Assembly (NCBI GenBank): GCA_963844805.1
Contig: CAWJPU010000009.1
Location: 1 to 64,000, forward strand
Direction: 5' to 3'
Length of the DNA: 64,000 nt
Source of the DNA: JACCZR01 sp963844805
Lineage (GTDB): Bacteria; Actinomycetota; Thermoleophilia; Solirubrobacterales; Thermoleophilaceae
The notes under the pieces were generated by a model. The model had not been told where the DNA came from, ran no database searches, and was given only the letters and a program-made list of their open reading frames with translations. The translations under genes and the position numbers were made by a program. Each line of letters starts with the position of its first letter. The stretch's first letter is position 1. Below are positions 38,255 through 46,433 of the stretch, one piece after another.

Positions 38255-40068
38255 GTGCCCTCCCGCTCCGACCTGCGCAACGTGGCGATCATCGCCCACG
38301 TCGACCATGGCAAGACCACGCTGGTCGACGCCATGCTCGGCGAGTCCAACCGGGTCATGGACTCCATGGACCAGGAGCGCGAGCGGGGCATCACGATCCT
38401 GGCCAAGAACGCGGCCGTGCACTACGGCGAGGTGAAGATCAACCTCGTCGACACCCCCGGCCACGCGGACTTCGGCGGCGAGGTCGAGCGCGGGCTGACC
38501 ATGGTCGACGGGGTGATGCTGCTGGTCGACGCCTCGGAGGGGCCCGCTGCCCCAGACCCGCTTCGTGCTGCGCAAGGCGCTCGAGGCGCGGCTGCCGGTG
38601 GTGCTGTGCGTGAACAAGGTGGACCGCCCCGACGCCCGCATCGCCGAGGTGGTGGACGAGGTCTACGAGCTGTTCCTCGACCTCGGCGCCGACGAGGAGC
38701 AGATCGAGTTCCCCATCGCCTACACCAACGCCAAGGCCGGGTGGGCATCGCCGACCGAGGGCGAGGAGGGCACCGACCTGAAGCCGCTGTTCGAGCTGCT
38801 GCTCGAGTCGATCCCCGCCCGCGAGTACGAGGAGGGACACCCGCTCCAGGCGCGCGTGACCAACCTCGACGCCGACTCCTACGTCGGCCGCCTGGCCCTC
38901 GCGCGAGTCCACCAGGGCACGATCCGCAAGGGCGAGCAGGTGGCCTGGTGCCGCCGCGACGGCACCACCGAGCCGGCGCGCGTGGCCGAGCTGTACGTGA
39001 CCGAAGGGCTGCGCCGAGTGGACGCCGCGCGAAGCCGGGCCCGGCGAGGTGATCGCCCTGGCCGGCATCCCCGAGATCACCATCGGCGAGACGGTCGCCG
39101 ACCCCGCCGACCCGCGGCCGCTGCCGGTGATCGCGGTCGAGGAGCCCGCACTGGGCATGACGATCGGCATCAACACCTCACCGCTGGCGGGCCAGGCCGG
39201 GAACCGGCTCACCGCGCGGGTGGTCAAGGAGCGCCTGGACGCCGAGCTGGTGGGCAACGTGGCGATCCGCGTGCTCGACACCGAGCGCCCGGACACCTGG
39301 GAGGTGCAGGGGCGCGGCGAGCTCCAGCTCGCGGTGCTGGTGGAGTCGATGCGGCGCGAGGGCTTCGAGCTGACCGTGGGCAAGCCGCAGGTGGTCACGC
39401 GCGAGATCGACGGCAGGCTGCACGAGCCGATCGAGCGGCTGTCGATCGACGTGCCCGAGGAGTTCCTCGGCGTCGTCATCCAGATGCTGGCGCTGCGCAA
39501 GGGCCGCCAGGACAAGCTGGTCAACCACGGCACGGGCTGGGTGCGGATCGACTTCCTCATCCCCACCCGCGGCCTGATCGGCTTTCGCACCGAGTTCATG
39601 ACCGAGACGCGCGGCTCGGGCATCCTGCACTCGGTCTTCGAGGGCTACGAGCCCTGGCAGGGCGACATCCGCACCCGCCCCACCGGATCGCTGGTGGCCG
39701 ACCGCCGCGGCGAGACCGGCACCTTCGCCCTGGTCAAGCTGCAGGAGCGCGGCCAGCTGTTCGTGGGGCCGGGCGAGCAGGTGTACGAGGGGATGGTGAT
39801 CGGGGAGAACGGCCGCCCCGACGACCTGGACGTGAACGCCGTGCGCGAGAAGAAGCAGACCAACGTGCGTGCCGCCGGATCGGATGACACCGTCAAGCTC
39901 GTGCCCGCCCACAAGCCCTCGCTCGACCAGGCGCTGGAGCACGTGACCGACGACGAGTGCGTCGAGGTCACGCCGGACGCGGTGCGCCTGCGCAAGGTCG
40001 TGCTCGACGCCGGCGAGCGCGGGCGCCGCGCGCGGCAGCGCAAGTACGCGGGGGCCACGGCCGAGTAG
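38255..40068 (+). CDS. typA: Translational GTPase TypA/BipA (two frameshifts, short switch I)
   Basis: Ribosome-associated GTPase of about 604 residues. The G1 motif AHVDHGKTTLVDAML, G3 DTPGHADFGGEVERGL and G4 NKVDRPDAR are intact, as are the domain II and V regions and the TypA-specific C-terminus (TRGLIGFRTEFMTETRG, NAVREKKQTNVRAA). Frame changes of +1 near 38549 and 39029 interrupt an otherwise normal gene. The segment between MLGESN and RVMDSMDQERERG is about ten residues shorter than usual. GTG 38255 follows TTACCT by 9 nt. It is a housekeeping gene, so the frameshifts are unlikely to be real. Confidence 0.92.
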
Positions 40069-40070
40069 AG

Positions 40071-41108
40071 GTGAGCCGGCGCGGACGGGTCCTGCTTGGC
40101 GGCCTCGGCGCTGGGAGCGGTCGCGCTCGTGGCGCTGAACGTGTTCGGGGTCGAAGGACCCGGCCGAGCGGACGTGCGGGCGGGACGTCGGCTGCCTCGA
40201 GGCGCGCTACGTCGCGCTCGTCGGCAGCGACGGGCCGCAGCGGGCGCTGCAGGCCTTCGAGGCCGACTACCGCCGCAGCGCGGTGGTTCGCGCCGAGTGC
40301 CACGGCCTGACCCACGCGATCGGCCACGCCGCCGGCGCGCGCCTGCGCGACGTGGGCGAGAGCTTTCGCCGCGGTGACCGCTTCTGCGGCTCGGGCTACT
40401 ACCACGGCGTGGTCGAGGCGATCGTGAGCGGCCCCGAGCGCGCGGAGGCGCTGGCACGGCCCGACGAGATCTGCCGCGGCCTGCGCTCGCGGCGAGTCGG
40501 TCGACCGGCTCAACTGCGCGCACGGGATCGGCCACGGCTTCATGACCCTCCGCGGCAACGACCTGCGCGCCGCGCTGAAGCTGTGCGACCGCCTGCGCGA
40601 CGCAAGGGACCGCGGCAACTGCTACGCCGGGGCGTTCATGCAGAACGTCATGGCCGAGGACGACCCGCGCCACCCCTCGCAGGTACCTCGACGCCGCGCG
40701 GCCCCTGTACCCGTGCACCGAGCTGGCGGGCCGCTACCGCGAGCGCTGCTTCGAGCGCCAGATCCTCTACGCGCTCGAGCGCAGCCGCGGGGACTTCCGC
40801 ACCGTGTTCGGGCTCTGCTCGGGGCTGGCGGCCGCTACCAGGCCGGAGTGCTTCCGCAAGCTCGGAGGCGCGGCGGCGGAGCTCAGCGTGTCCAGCCAGC
40901 CGAGCGTTCCCGCGCAGGCCCAGGGCGACCGCCCAGATCTGCGCGCTGGCCCCGGCGAGCAGCGCGCAGCGCCGGTGCGCCGAGGGCGCGACAGGGCACT
41001 TCGTCTTCTACTACGACGGGACCGCCGAGGCGAAGGTGTTCTGCCGCACTCTGGGCGTCGCTGGCCGGCGAGTGCTCCCGCGCCGCCGAGGAGCTGTTCC
41101 AGCGATGA
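40071..41108 (+). CDS. Cys/His-rich membrane-anchored protein of unknown function (at least six frameshifts)
   Basis: About 345 residues once six +1 shifts (near 40093, 40153, 40492, 40682, 40924, 41062) are removed. After an N-terminal anchor (SALGAVALVALNVFG) it shows regularly spaced Cys and His blocks: ECHGLTHAIGHAAG, FCGSGYYHGVVEAIV, NCAHGIGHGFMTL, LCDRL, NCYAGAFMQNVM, YPCTEL, RCFERQILYALE, FGLCSGL, ECFRKLG, QICALAP. The HxIGH and YYHG motifs suggest a metal site on a helical-repeat scaffold. I do not recognise a named family. It is coupled by ATGA to a membrane protein and follows typA by 2 nt. Confidence 0.55.
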
Positions 41109-41488
41109 GCGAGCTGTCCGGCCGACTGCGCTCGGGGGTGTGGGCGGCCTTCGCCGGCATCTGCCTGCAGCTGGTGGGCGCCGGGTGGGACACCCTGCAG
41201 CACCACAACGACCCGGGGCTGGCCGCGCGCGAGAGCGTCGTCAGCCTCACCAACCCGAGCCACCTGCTGATGGCGCTGGGCGTAAGCATCGCCGCGTCTG
41301 GGGATCGGCTGGTGCCTCTATTGGCTGGGCGACAAGCGCACCGGCCCGCGGCCCTCGCTCGCGGCGGCCGTGGCGGTGATCGTGCTGGTGACGCTGTGGC
41401 TCGGCACCGCCACCGTCTCCCTGCGCACGGGTGGCGTGTCGGGGCGCCACGACCACCAGACGGACGCGCGGCGCCCGCGGGCCCGTAG
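41105..41488 (+). CDS. Small polytopic membrane protein (frameshifted)
   Basis: About 127 residues. VWAAFAGICLQLVGAGWDTL, NPSHLLMALGVSIAA, LGIGWCLYWLGDKRTG and AAAVAVIVLVTLWLGT give three to four helices; HHNDPGLAARESVVSLTNPS is an exposed loop. One or two frame changes are needed near 41297 and before the likely TAG at 41488. Translationally coupled (ATGA) to the preceding Cys/His-rich protein, so the two probably act together. No recognised family. Confidence 0.45.
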   Translation: MSELSGRLRSGVWAAFAGICLQLVGAGWDTLQHHNDPGLAARESVVSLTNPSHLLMALGVSIAASGDRLVPLLAGRQAHRPAALARGGRGGDRAGDAVARHRHRLPAHGWRVGAPRPPDGRAAPAGP

Positions 41489-41498
41489 GCTCGCCCGC

Positions 41499-41913
41499 AT
41501 GGCCGAGCTCACCGGAGGCTGTGGCTGCGGCGCCGTGAGGTTCGAGATATCCGAGCCGCTGACCGCCGCCGCCTACTGCCACTGCACCCGCTGCCAGGTC
41601 CGCACCGGCACGCGCCGCCTCGGCCACCGCGGTCGTGCCGAAGGGCTCGCTGACCCTGCTCAGCGGCGAGGACAAGCTGGGCGGATGGACGCCCGGAGGG
41701 CGGCATGGAGAAGATGTTCTGCCGCGAGTGCGGCTCGCACCTCTTCGGCCGCCGGCCCGGCGGGCGAGATCATCGCTGGTCCGCCTGGGCGCCTTCGACG
41801 GCGACCCCGGCGTCCGCCCGCAGGCGCGCCAGTACGTCGCCTACGCGGCGAGCTGGGAGGACATCCCCGACGACGGGCTGCCCCGCTTCGACGAGGCCAT
41901 ACCCCGGCGGTGA
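41499..41913 (+). CDS. GFA/DUF636-type zinc protein (four frameshifts)
   Basis: About 137 residues. The zinc ligands of the GFA fold (glutathione-dependent formaldehyde-activating enzyme-like) are all there across frames: TGGCGCGAVRFEIS, AAYCHCTRCQVRTGT and KMFCRECGSHLFGRRP. The strands VVPKGSLTLLSGEDKLGGW and VRLGAFDGDPGVRP complete the fold. Frame changes of +1 near 41608, 41704, 41766 and 41790. The name does not prove a formaldehyde role; many members have unknown activity. TAGGCT (41486-41491) lies 7 nt before the ATG. Overlaps the HIRAN gene by GTGA. Confidence 0.78.
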
Positions 41914-42352
41914 GGGTCAGCGCCTCCTACGAGGAGCGCTACTGGTACCCCGACGACGGAGGCATCGTGTGGCTGGCGGGCTACACGCTGGTGGACCCCG
42001 AGACCGGCGCCTTCCTGGCCCGCGACGCACCGCAGCTCGCCGAGCGAGGGCTGCGCGTGGCCGCCGTGGCCGGGGCCCGCTTCAACCCCGAGGCGCTGCA
42101 GTCCGACGAAGCCGCGCCGGGCCGCCGGCTCGTGCTGCGGCCCGACCCCGAGCAACCCGCACGACCCCAACGCGGTCGCCGTCGACACCGAGTCGGGCGT
42201 TCAGCTGGGCTGGGTGCCGAGGGAGATCGCGCCGGAGGTCGGCGCGGAGGTGGTCGGCGGTGGCGCTGCGCGAGTCGCGCGCATCCCCGCGCGACCCGCG
42301 CACCGGGCTGACCATGCTGCTGGCGCCCGCGCCGGAGATACGGCTGGGCTAG
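41910..42352 (+). CDS. HIRAN-domain protein (two frameshifts)
   Basis: About 146 residues. WYPDDGGIVWLAGYTLVDPE, AAVAGARFNPEALQSDEAAP, then in the next frame PSNPHDPNAVAVDTESGVQL followed by GWVPREIAPEV form a HIRAN domain, which binds DNA ends or single-stranded DNA in larger repair enzymes and also occurs alone, as here. RTGLTMLLAPAP ends the protein. Frame changes of +1 near 42152 and 42245. GTG 41910 overlaps the GFA stop. Its stop interlocks with that of the superoxide dismutase gene (CTAG at 42349-42352). Confidence 0.65.
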
Positions 42353-42957
42353 CCGTTCGCCTCCGCGTAGCGCTCGGCGATGTGGTCCCAGTCGATCGTG
42401 TTGAACCAGGCGTCGATGTAGTCGGGGCGCTTGTTCTGGTACTTGAGGTAGTAGGCGTGCTCCCAGACGTCGACGCCGAGCAGCGGCGTCTGGCCGTCGG
42501 ACACGGGGTTGTCCTGGTTCGGAGTGCCGACGATCGCCAGCCCCGAGCCGTCGTGCACGAGCCAGGCCCAGCCCGAGCCGAACTGGCCCACGCCGGTCTC
42601 CTTCATCTTCGTCTTGAAGTCGTCGTAGGAGCCGAAGGCGTCGTTGATCGCGTCGGCCAGGTCGCCGCTGGGCTCCCCGCCGCCGTCGGCCTTCATGCTG
42701 CGCCAGAACATCGCGTGGTTGACGTGCCCGCCGAGGTTGTTGCGCACGGCGGTGCGCTTGTCGTCGGGCAGGTCGTCGAGGCTCTTGAGGATCTCCTTGG
42801 GGTCCTTGTCCTCCCACTCCGTGCCCTCCAGGGCCCCGTTGGCCTTGTCCACGTAGGCCTGGTGGTGCTTGTCGTGGTGGACGCGCATCGTCTCCTCGTC
42901 GATGTGGGGCTCGAGCGCGTCGTAGCTGTACGGCAGGTCAGGAACTTCGAAAGCCAC
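42349..42957 (-). CDS. sod: Superoxide dismutase, Fe/Mn family (Mn-type residues)
   Basis: 202 residues, intact. Converts superoxide to hydrogen peroxide and oxygen in the cytoplasm. Metal ligands are His27 (RVHHDKHHQAYV), His in GGHVNHAMFW, and Asp/His in GVDVWEHAYYLKY. The Gly-Gly-His region and the Gln in VGTPNQDNP are Mn-type markers. GTG 42957 has AAGGAG 6-7 nt upstream, and this site overlaps the probable TAA stop of the nitroreductase-like gene. The gene is last in a three-gene operon with flavin-dependent enzymes. Confidence 0.93.
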   Translation of the reverse strand: MAFEVPDLPYSYDALEPHIDEETMRVHHDKHHQAYVDKANGALEGTEWEDKDPKEILKSLDDLPDDKRTAVRNNLGGHVNHAMFWRSMKADGGGEPSGDLADAINDAFGSYDDFKTKMKETGVGQFGSGWAWLVHDGSGLAIVGTPNQDNPVSDGQTPLLGVDVWEHAYYLKYQNKRPDYIDAWFNTIDWDHIAERYAEANG

Positions 42958-42967
42958 TCTCTTCTCC

Positions 42968-43389
42968 TTATTCGCGTTCCAAGCACAACTACAGGAATCT
43001 CGCGGTCGGTCCGCTCCTGGTAGTCGTCGTAGTCGGGCCATACCTCGGTCATCGCCCGCCACATGCGGGGCTTTTCGTCGGGCTTCGCGGTGCGGGCGCG
43101 GGCGGTGAACCTGTCGTCCTTGATCTGCACCTCGACCGTTTGGTCCTCCTGGATGTTGAGGTACCACGCCGGGGGCTTCGGGAAGCCGCCCTGGGACCCG
43201 ACGATGATGTGAGCGCCGTCGTGGGGCTGGTAGATGAGCGGCGTCGGTGCGCTCCTCGCCGCTGCGACGGCCCGTGGTGGTGAGGAGCAGGATGGGCGCC
43301 CCTTGCCAGTCGTGGCCCACGCGCCCGTCGGTCTCCCTGTAGCGGTCAACGTGCTCCTGGCCGAACAGCTCGTGGGGGTTCTCGGTCAT
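42968..43389 (-). CDS. Deazaflavin (F420)-dependent nitroreductase family protein (two frameshifts)
   Basis: About 140 residues, the split-barrel DDN/F420H2-binding type. GAPILLLTTTGRRSGEERT, then HIIVGSQGGFPKPPAWYLNI and KPRMWRAMTEVWPDYDDYQE are hallmarks. A frame change lies near 43245. At the 3' end one extra G hides the natural end: removing it gives REIPVVVLERE followed by TAA at 42968-42970, a clear example of a homopolymer error. ATG 43389 overlaps the stop of the upstream flavoenzyme gene (ATGA). Likely quinone or nitro reduction; substrate unknown. Confidence 0.82.
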
Positions 43390-44390
43390 GCCTCCGTGCT
43401 ACCCGCCACGGCGCCCGCCATACCGGCGAACTCCCCGGCGATCAGCTCGTAGGAGCGCCGGCGCGCCTCGTGGGAGTGGGTGATGGTCAGGAGCAGGATC
43501 TCGTCGACGCCGTACTCCTCGGCCGCCTGCTCGAGGCCCGCCCGGACGGTCGCCGGCGACCCGACCACGAACCGGCGGCTGCTCTGGCGCTTGGGGCGGC
43601 TCGCCGCCCAGCGCTCGGCCTGCTCGACGGCGGGCACCGCGATCAGCCGGCCCTGGCGCAGCAGCGAGAAGGCCATCCGGTGCTGACAGCGACAGCCGCT
43701 CGGCCTCCTCGTCGGTCTCGGCGCACACCGCGACGACGCCGATGGACGCCCGCGTCCCGCCGCGGTGGCGGTAGTCCCCGACGATGGCGGGCCCCTGCGG
43801 GTTGATGAAGTCGGCGAACGAGTAGGGCAGGCCGAGCTCGGCGGCCCAGACCGCGCTCTGCGGGCTCGAGCCCAGCAGCCACGGCTCGGGGCGGTGCGGG
43901 CGACCCGGGCATGAGCTTGGCCAGGCGGGCGAAGGGATGGTCGGCGGGCAGCTCGCCGTCGAGGTAGCCGAGCAGCTCGGCCAGGTGCTCGCGGAAGTCG
44001 TCGGCGGCGATCTGGCGGCGGTCGCGCTGCAGGGCGAGCATCGTGAGCTGGTCGGTGCCGGGCGCGCGGCCGAGGCCGAGGTCGATGCGGCCCGGGTGCA
44101 GCCCGCTCAGCATGCTGAAGGTCTCCGCGACCTTCAGCGGGCTGTAGTGGGGCAGCATCACGCCGCCGCTGCCGACGCGGATGCTCTCGGTGGCGTCGGC
44201 GATGGCGCCGATCAGCACCTCGGGCGCGTTGCAGGCGAGCATCGGCGTGCCGTGGTGCTCGGCGACCCAGTAGCGGTGGTAGCCCGAGCCGCTCGGCGTG
44301 CTGGGCGAGGTCGACCGTGTTGTGCAGCGCGTCGACGGGCTCCATCCCCTCGGAGATGGGCGACTGGTCGAGGACGCTCAGGCGGAGCAT
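43386..44390 (-). CDS. LLM-class flavin-dependent oxidoreductase (several frameshifts)
   Basis: About 333 residues, luciferase-like monooxygenase fold. LRLSVLDQSPISEGMEP is the standard N-terminus; then come WVAEHHGTPMLACNAPEVL, GSGGVMLPHYSPLKVAETF, RIDLGLGRAPGTD and LPYSFADFINPQ in different frames, and SSRRFVVGSPATVRAGLEQA with EYGVDEILLLTITHSHEARR near the end. At least four frame changes between 44310 and 43680. It may use FMN or F420; the family cannot be split by eye. First gene of an operon with the nitroreductase-like and superoxide dismutase genes. Confidence 0.82.
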   Translation of the reverse strand: MLRLSVLDQSPISEGMEPVDALHNTVDLAQHAERLGLPPLLGRRAPRHADARLQRARGADRRHRRRHREHPRRQRRRDAAPLQPAEGRGDLQHAERAAPGPHRPRPRPRARHRPAHDARPAARPPPDRRRRLPRAPGRAARLPRRRAARRPSLRPPGQAHARVARTAPSRGCWARARRARSGPPSSACPTRSPTSSTRRGPPSSGTTATAAGRGRPSASSRCAPRPTRRPSGCRCQHRMAFSLLRQGRLIAVPAVEQAERWAASRPKRQSSRRFVVGSPATVRAGLEQAAEEYGVDEILLLTITHSHEARRRSYELIAGEFAGMAGAVAGSTEA

Positions 44391-44428
44391 GGTCGGTCGA
44401 GGCTATTCCGGGGCGGTGCGCGGGTGAA

Positions 44429-44458
44429 GGATTGTGCGGACCAGGGCCCGCACAATCC
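44429..44458 (-). terminator. Strong hairpin after the aldo-keto reductase gene
   Basis: GGATTGTGCGG (44429-44439) and CCGCACAATCC (44448-44458) form a perfect 11-bp stem with an 8-nt loop, directly after the stop codon of the aldo-keto reductase gene and before the start of the flavoenzyme gene on the same strand. No T-run follows, so it may stop transcription by structure, bind a factor, or protect the 3' end. Confidence 0.6.
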
Positions 44459-44459
44459 G

Positions 44460-45481
44460 TCAGCGGCGGCGGGCCTCCGGCTCGAGCGCCGGGTTGGTCC
44501 AGCCCCCGTCGGCGGGGTTGATGGTTCGTGCCGGGCGGGACGATCTCGTCGATCCGGTCGAGCACGTCGTCGGAGAGCTCGACGTCGGCGGCGCTGAGCT
44601 GGCCCTCCAGGTGCTCCATCGTGCGCGGGCCGATGATCGCCGAGGTCGACCGCGGGGTGGCGGATCACGAACGCCAGCGCCATCTCGACCAGCGTGATGC
44701 CCGCCTCGTCGGCGAGCCTGCCCAGGGCGTCGGCGGCGTCGAGCTTGCGCTGATTCTCGGGCAGCGACATGTCCCAGCGCGCGGGCATCATCGCCGCGCG
44801 GCGGGACTCGGGCGCGTCGTCCTTGCGGTACTTGCCCGACAGCCAGCCCATCGCCAGCGGGCTCCAGGGGATGGTGGCCATCCCGTGGCGGCGGCACGTG
44901 GGCAGGACGTCGGCCTCGACGCCGCGCACCAGCAGCGAGTAGGGCGGCTGCTCGCAGACGAAGCGCTCGCGCCCGCGGCGCTCGGCCGTCCACTGGGCCT
45001 CCACGATCTGGCTGGCCGGGAAGGTCGACGAGCCGATGTAGCGCACCTTGCCGGCGCGGACGAGGTCGGTCAGCGCGCCGAGCGTCTCGTCGATGTCGGT
45101 GTCCTCCTCGGGGCGGTGGATCTGGTAGAGGTCGATCCAGTCCGTGCCCAGGCGGCGCAGGCTGTCCTCGACCTCGCGCACGAGCCACCGGCGGGAGTTG
45201 CCGAACTGATTGGGGTCGTCGCCCATCTTGCCGTGGACCTTGGTGGCGAGCACCACGTCGTCCCGGCGGCCGCCGGCCAGCGCCTTGCCGACGATCTCCT
45301 CGGACTCGCCGCGCGAGTAGACATCGGCGGTGTCGACGAAGTTGATGCCCGCGTCGAGCGCCCGGTGGATGATCCGGACCGACTCGTCGTGGTCGGTCTC
45401 GCCCCAGGCCCCGAACATCATGGTGCCCAGGCACAGCGGGCTGACCTTCACTCCGGTGCGGGCGAGGGGACGTAGCTCCAC
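44460..45481 (-). CDS. Aldo/keto reductase (two frameshifts)
   Basis: About 340 residues. The catalytic tetrad is visible: Asp and Tyr in VDTADVYSRGESEEIVGKAL, Lys in VVLATKVHGKMG and His in DLYQIHRPEEDTDIDE. VSPLCLGTMMFGAWGETDHD is the typical start and WSPLAMGWLSGKY the NADPH-side motif. Frame changes of +1 near 44655 (before TSAIIGPRTMEHL) and 44528 (before TINPADGGWTNPALEP). Substrate unknown. Followed by a strong hairpin. Confidence 0.87.
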
Positions 45482-45513
45482 TCCGCGAGCGTACTGAGCA
45501 ATACTTCCCGGCC

Positions 45514-45816
45514 GTGCCCTGCCTAGTCGCCCTTCTGGCGCTCCTCTCGCCGCGGCTCGCGCTGTTCGCGATCTGGCTGTTCAGCGACCTCCTCGACCGC
45601 GCCTACGACGGCTGGGTGGTGCCCGTGCTGGGCTTCTTCCTGCTGCCGTGGACCACGCTCGCCTATGCCGTGATGTGGGACGCGGGGGCCAACAGCGTCG
45701 AGGGGATCGAGTGGCTGTTCGTGATCCTCGCGTTCGTGATCGACCTCGGGTCCTACGGCGCAGGGCGCCGCGGGCGCCGGTCGCGCGACCGGCGCGAGCC
45801 CGTCTACGACAGCTGA
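45514..45816 (+). CDS. Small membrane protein
   Basis: 100 residues with three hydrophobic helices (LVALLALLSPRLALFAIWLF, VVPVLGFFLLPWTTLAYAVM, IEWLFVILAFVIDLGSYG) and a basic tail RRGRRSRDRRE. The pattern resembles actinobacterial hypothetical membrane proteins of this size; no function is known. GTG 45514 follows AATACTTC by about 7 nt. Its end overlaps the convergent TetR gene by 13 bp. Confidence 0.65.
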   Translation: MPCLVALLALLSPRLALFAIWLFSDLLDRAYDGWVVPVLGFFLLPWTTLAYAVMWDAGANSVEGIEWLFVILAFVIDLGSYGAGRRGRRSRDRREPVYDS

Positions 45817-46380
45817 TCGATCGCCCAGCGGGTCTGGGCCATGAGCCGGTCCACCGGATAGCGCCCTGCGTCGCGCAGGTGCAGGCGGGCCGCCTCGTCG
45901 GCGAAGGCCGACAGCATCCGCGCGGTCAGCTCGGGGTCGGGCGGGTCCATGCCCGGCCGCACCGCGCCGGCGAGCTGCCCGATGATCGCGTCGCGGCCCT
46001 CGTCGATCTGGCGGTGCAGCGAGGCGGGCGCGCCCTCGGTGGGCATGAGCACCAGCCGCCAGGTGTCGGGGTCGGCGCTCACCGCCTCGATGTAGGCGCG
46101 CATGCGCCTCCACCATCCGCTCGCGCGGGTCCGGCAGGTCGAGCGCCGGGGTGAGCACGTCGGCGAGCTGGCCGAGGGCGCGGACGCTCTCGCGCTCGAC
46201 CAGCGCCTCGAGCAGCTTGCTCAGGTCGCGGAAGTGCCCGTAGACGATCGGTCGCGTGATGCCCGCCTCGCGCGCCACCGCCTCGATCGAGACGGCGTGG
46301 AAGCCCCTCTGCGCGGCAAGGGACTTCGTCGCGTCCAGCAGCTGCTCGCGCCGCTCGTCGGCGGTTAGCCGAGAGGCCAT
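45804..46380 (-). CDS. TetR-family repressor (one frameshift)
   Basis: About 192 residues. The N-terminal helix-turn-helix is standard: ERREQLLDATKSLAAQRGFH then VSIEAVAREAGITRPIVYGH. A +1 frame change near 46106 joins VEA to MRAYIEAVSADPDTWRLVLM and the ligand-binding half. It is divergent from a Baeyer-Villiger-type monooxygenase gene with a long palindrome between them, the usual layout for a repressor induced by the monooxygenase substrate or by a lipophilic compound. Confidence 0.88.
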
Positions 46381-46390
46381 GGCGGGTATG

Positions 46391-46419
46391 TTACAGTGAC
46401 GTAAGTTACGCCAGTGTAA
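46391..46419. promoter_or_regulatory. 29-bp palindromic operator between TetR and monooxygenase genes
   Basis: The element reads TTACAGTGACG-TAAGTT-ACGCCAGTGTAA. All but four symmetric position pairs match, and its halves contain a second TTACG/CGTAA repeat, giving a tandem-palindrome look suited to two TetR dimers. It lies between TetR start 46380 and monooxygenase ATG 46434. Confidence 0.7.
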
Positions 46420-46433
46420 GTACGAGGAGGGGC

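Noticed and set aside
40071..41108. Reading the Cys/His-rich gene as a true pseudogene
   Set aside because: All six frame changes are +1 and each restores the same motif pattern with no in-frame stop, which fits sequence error better than decay.
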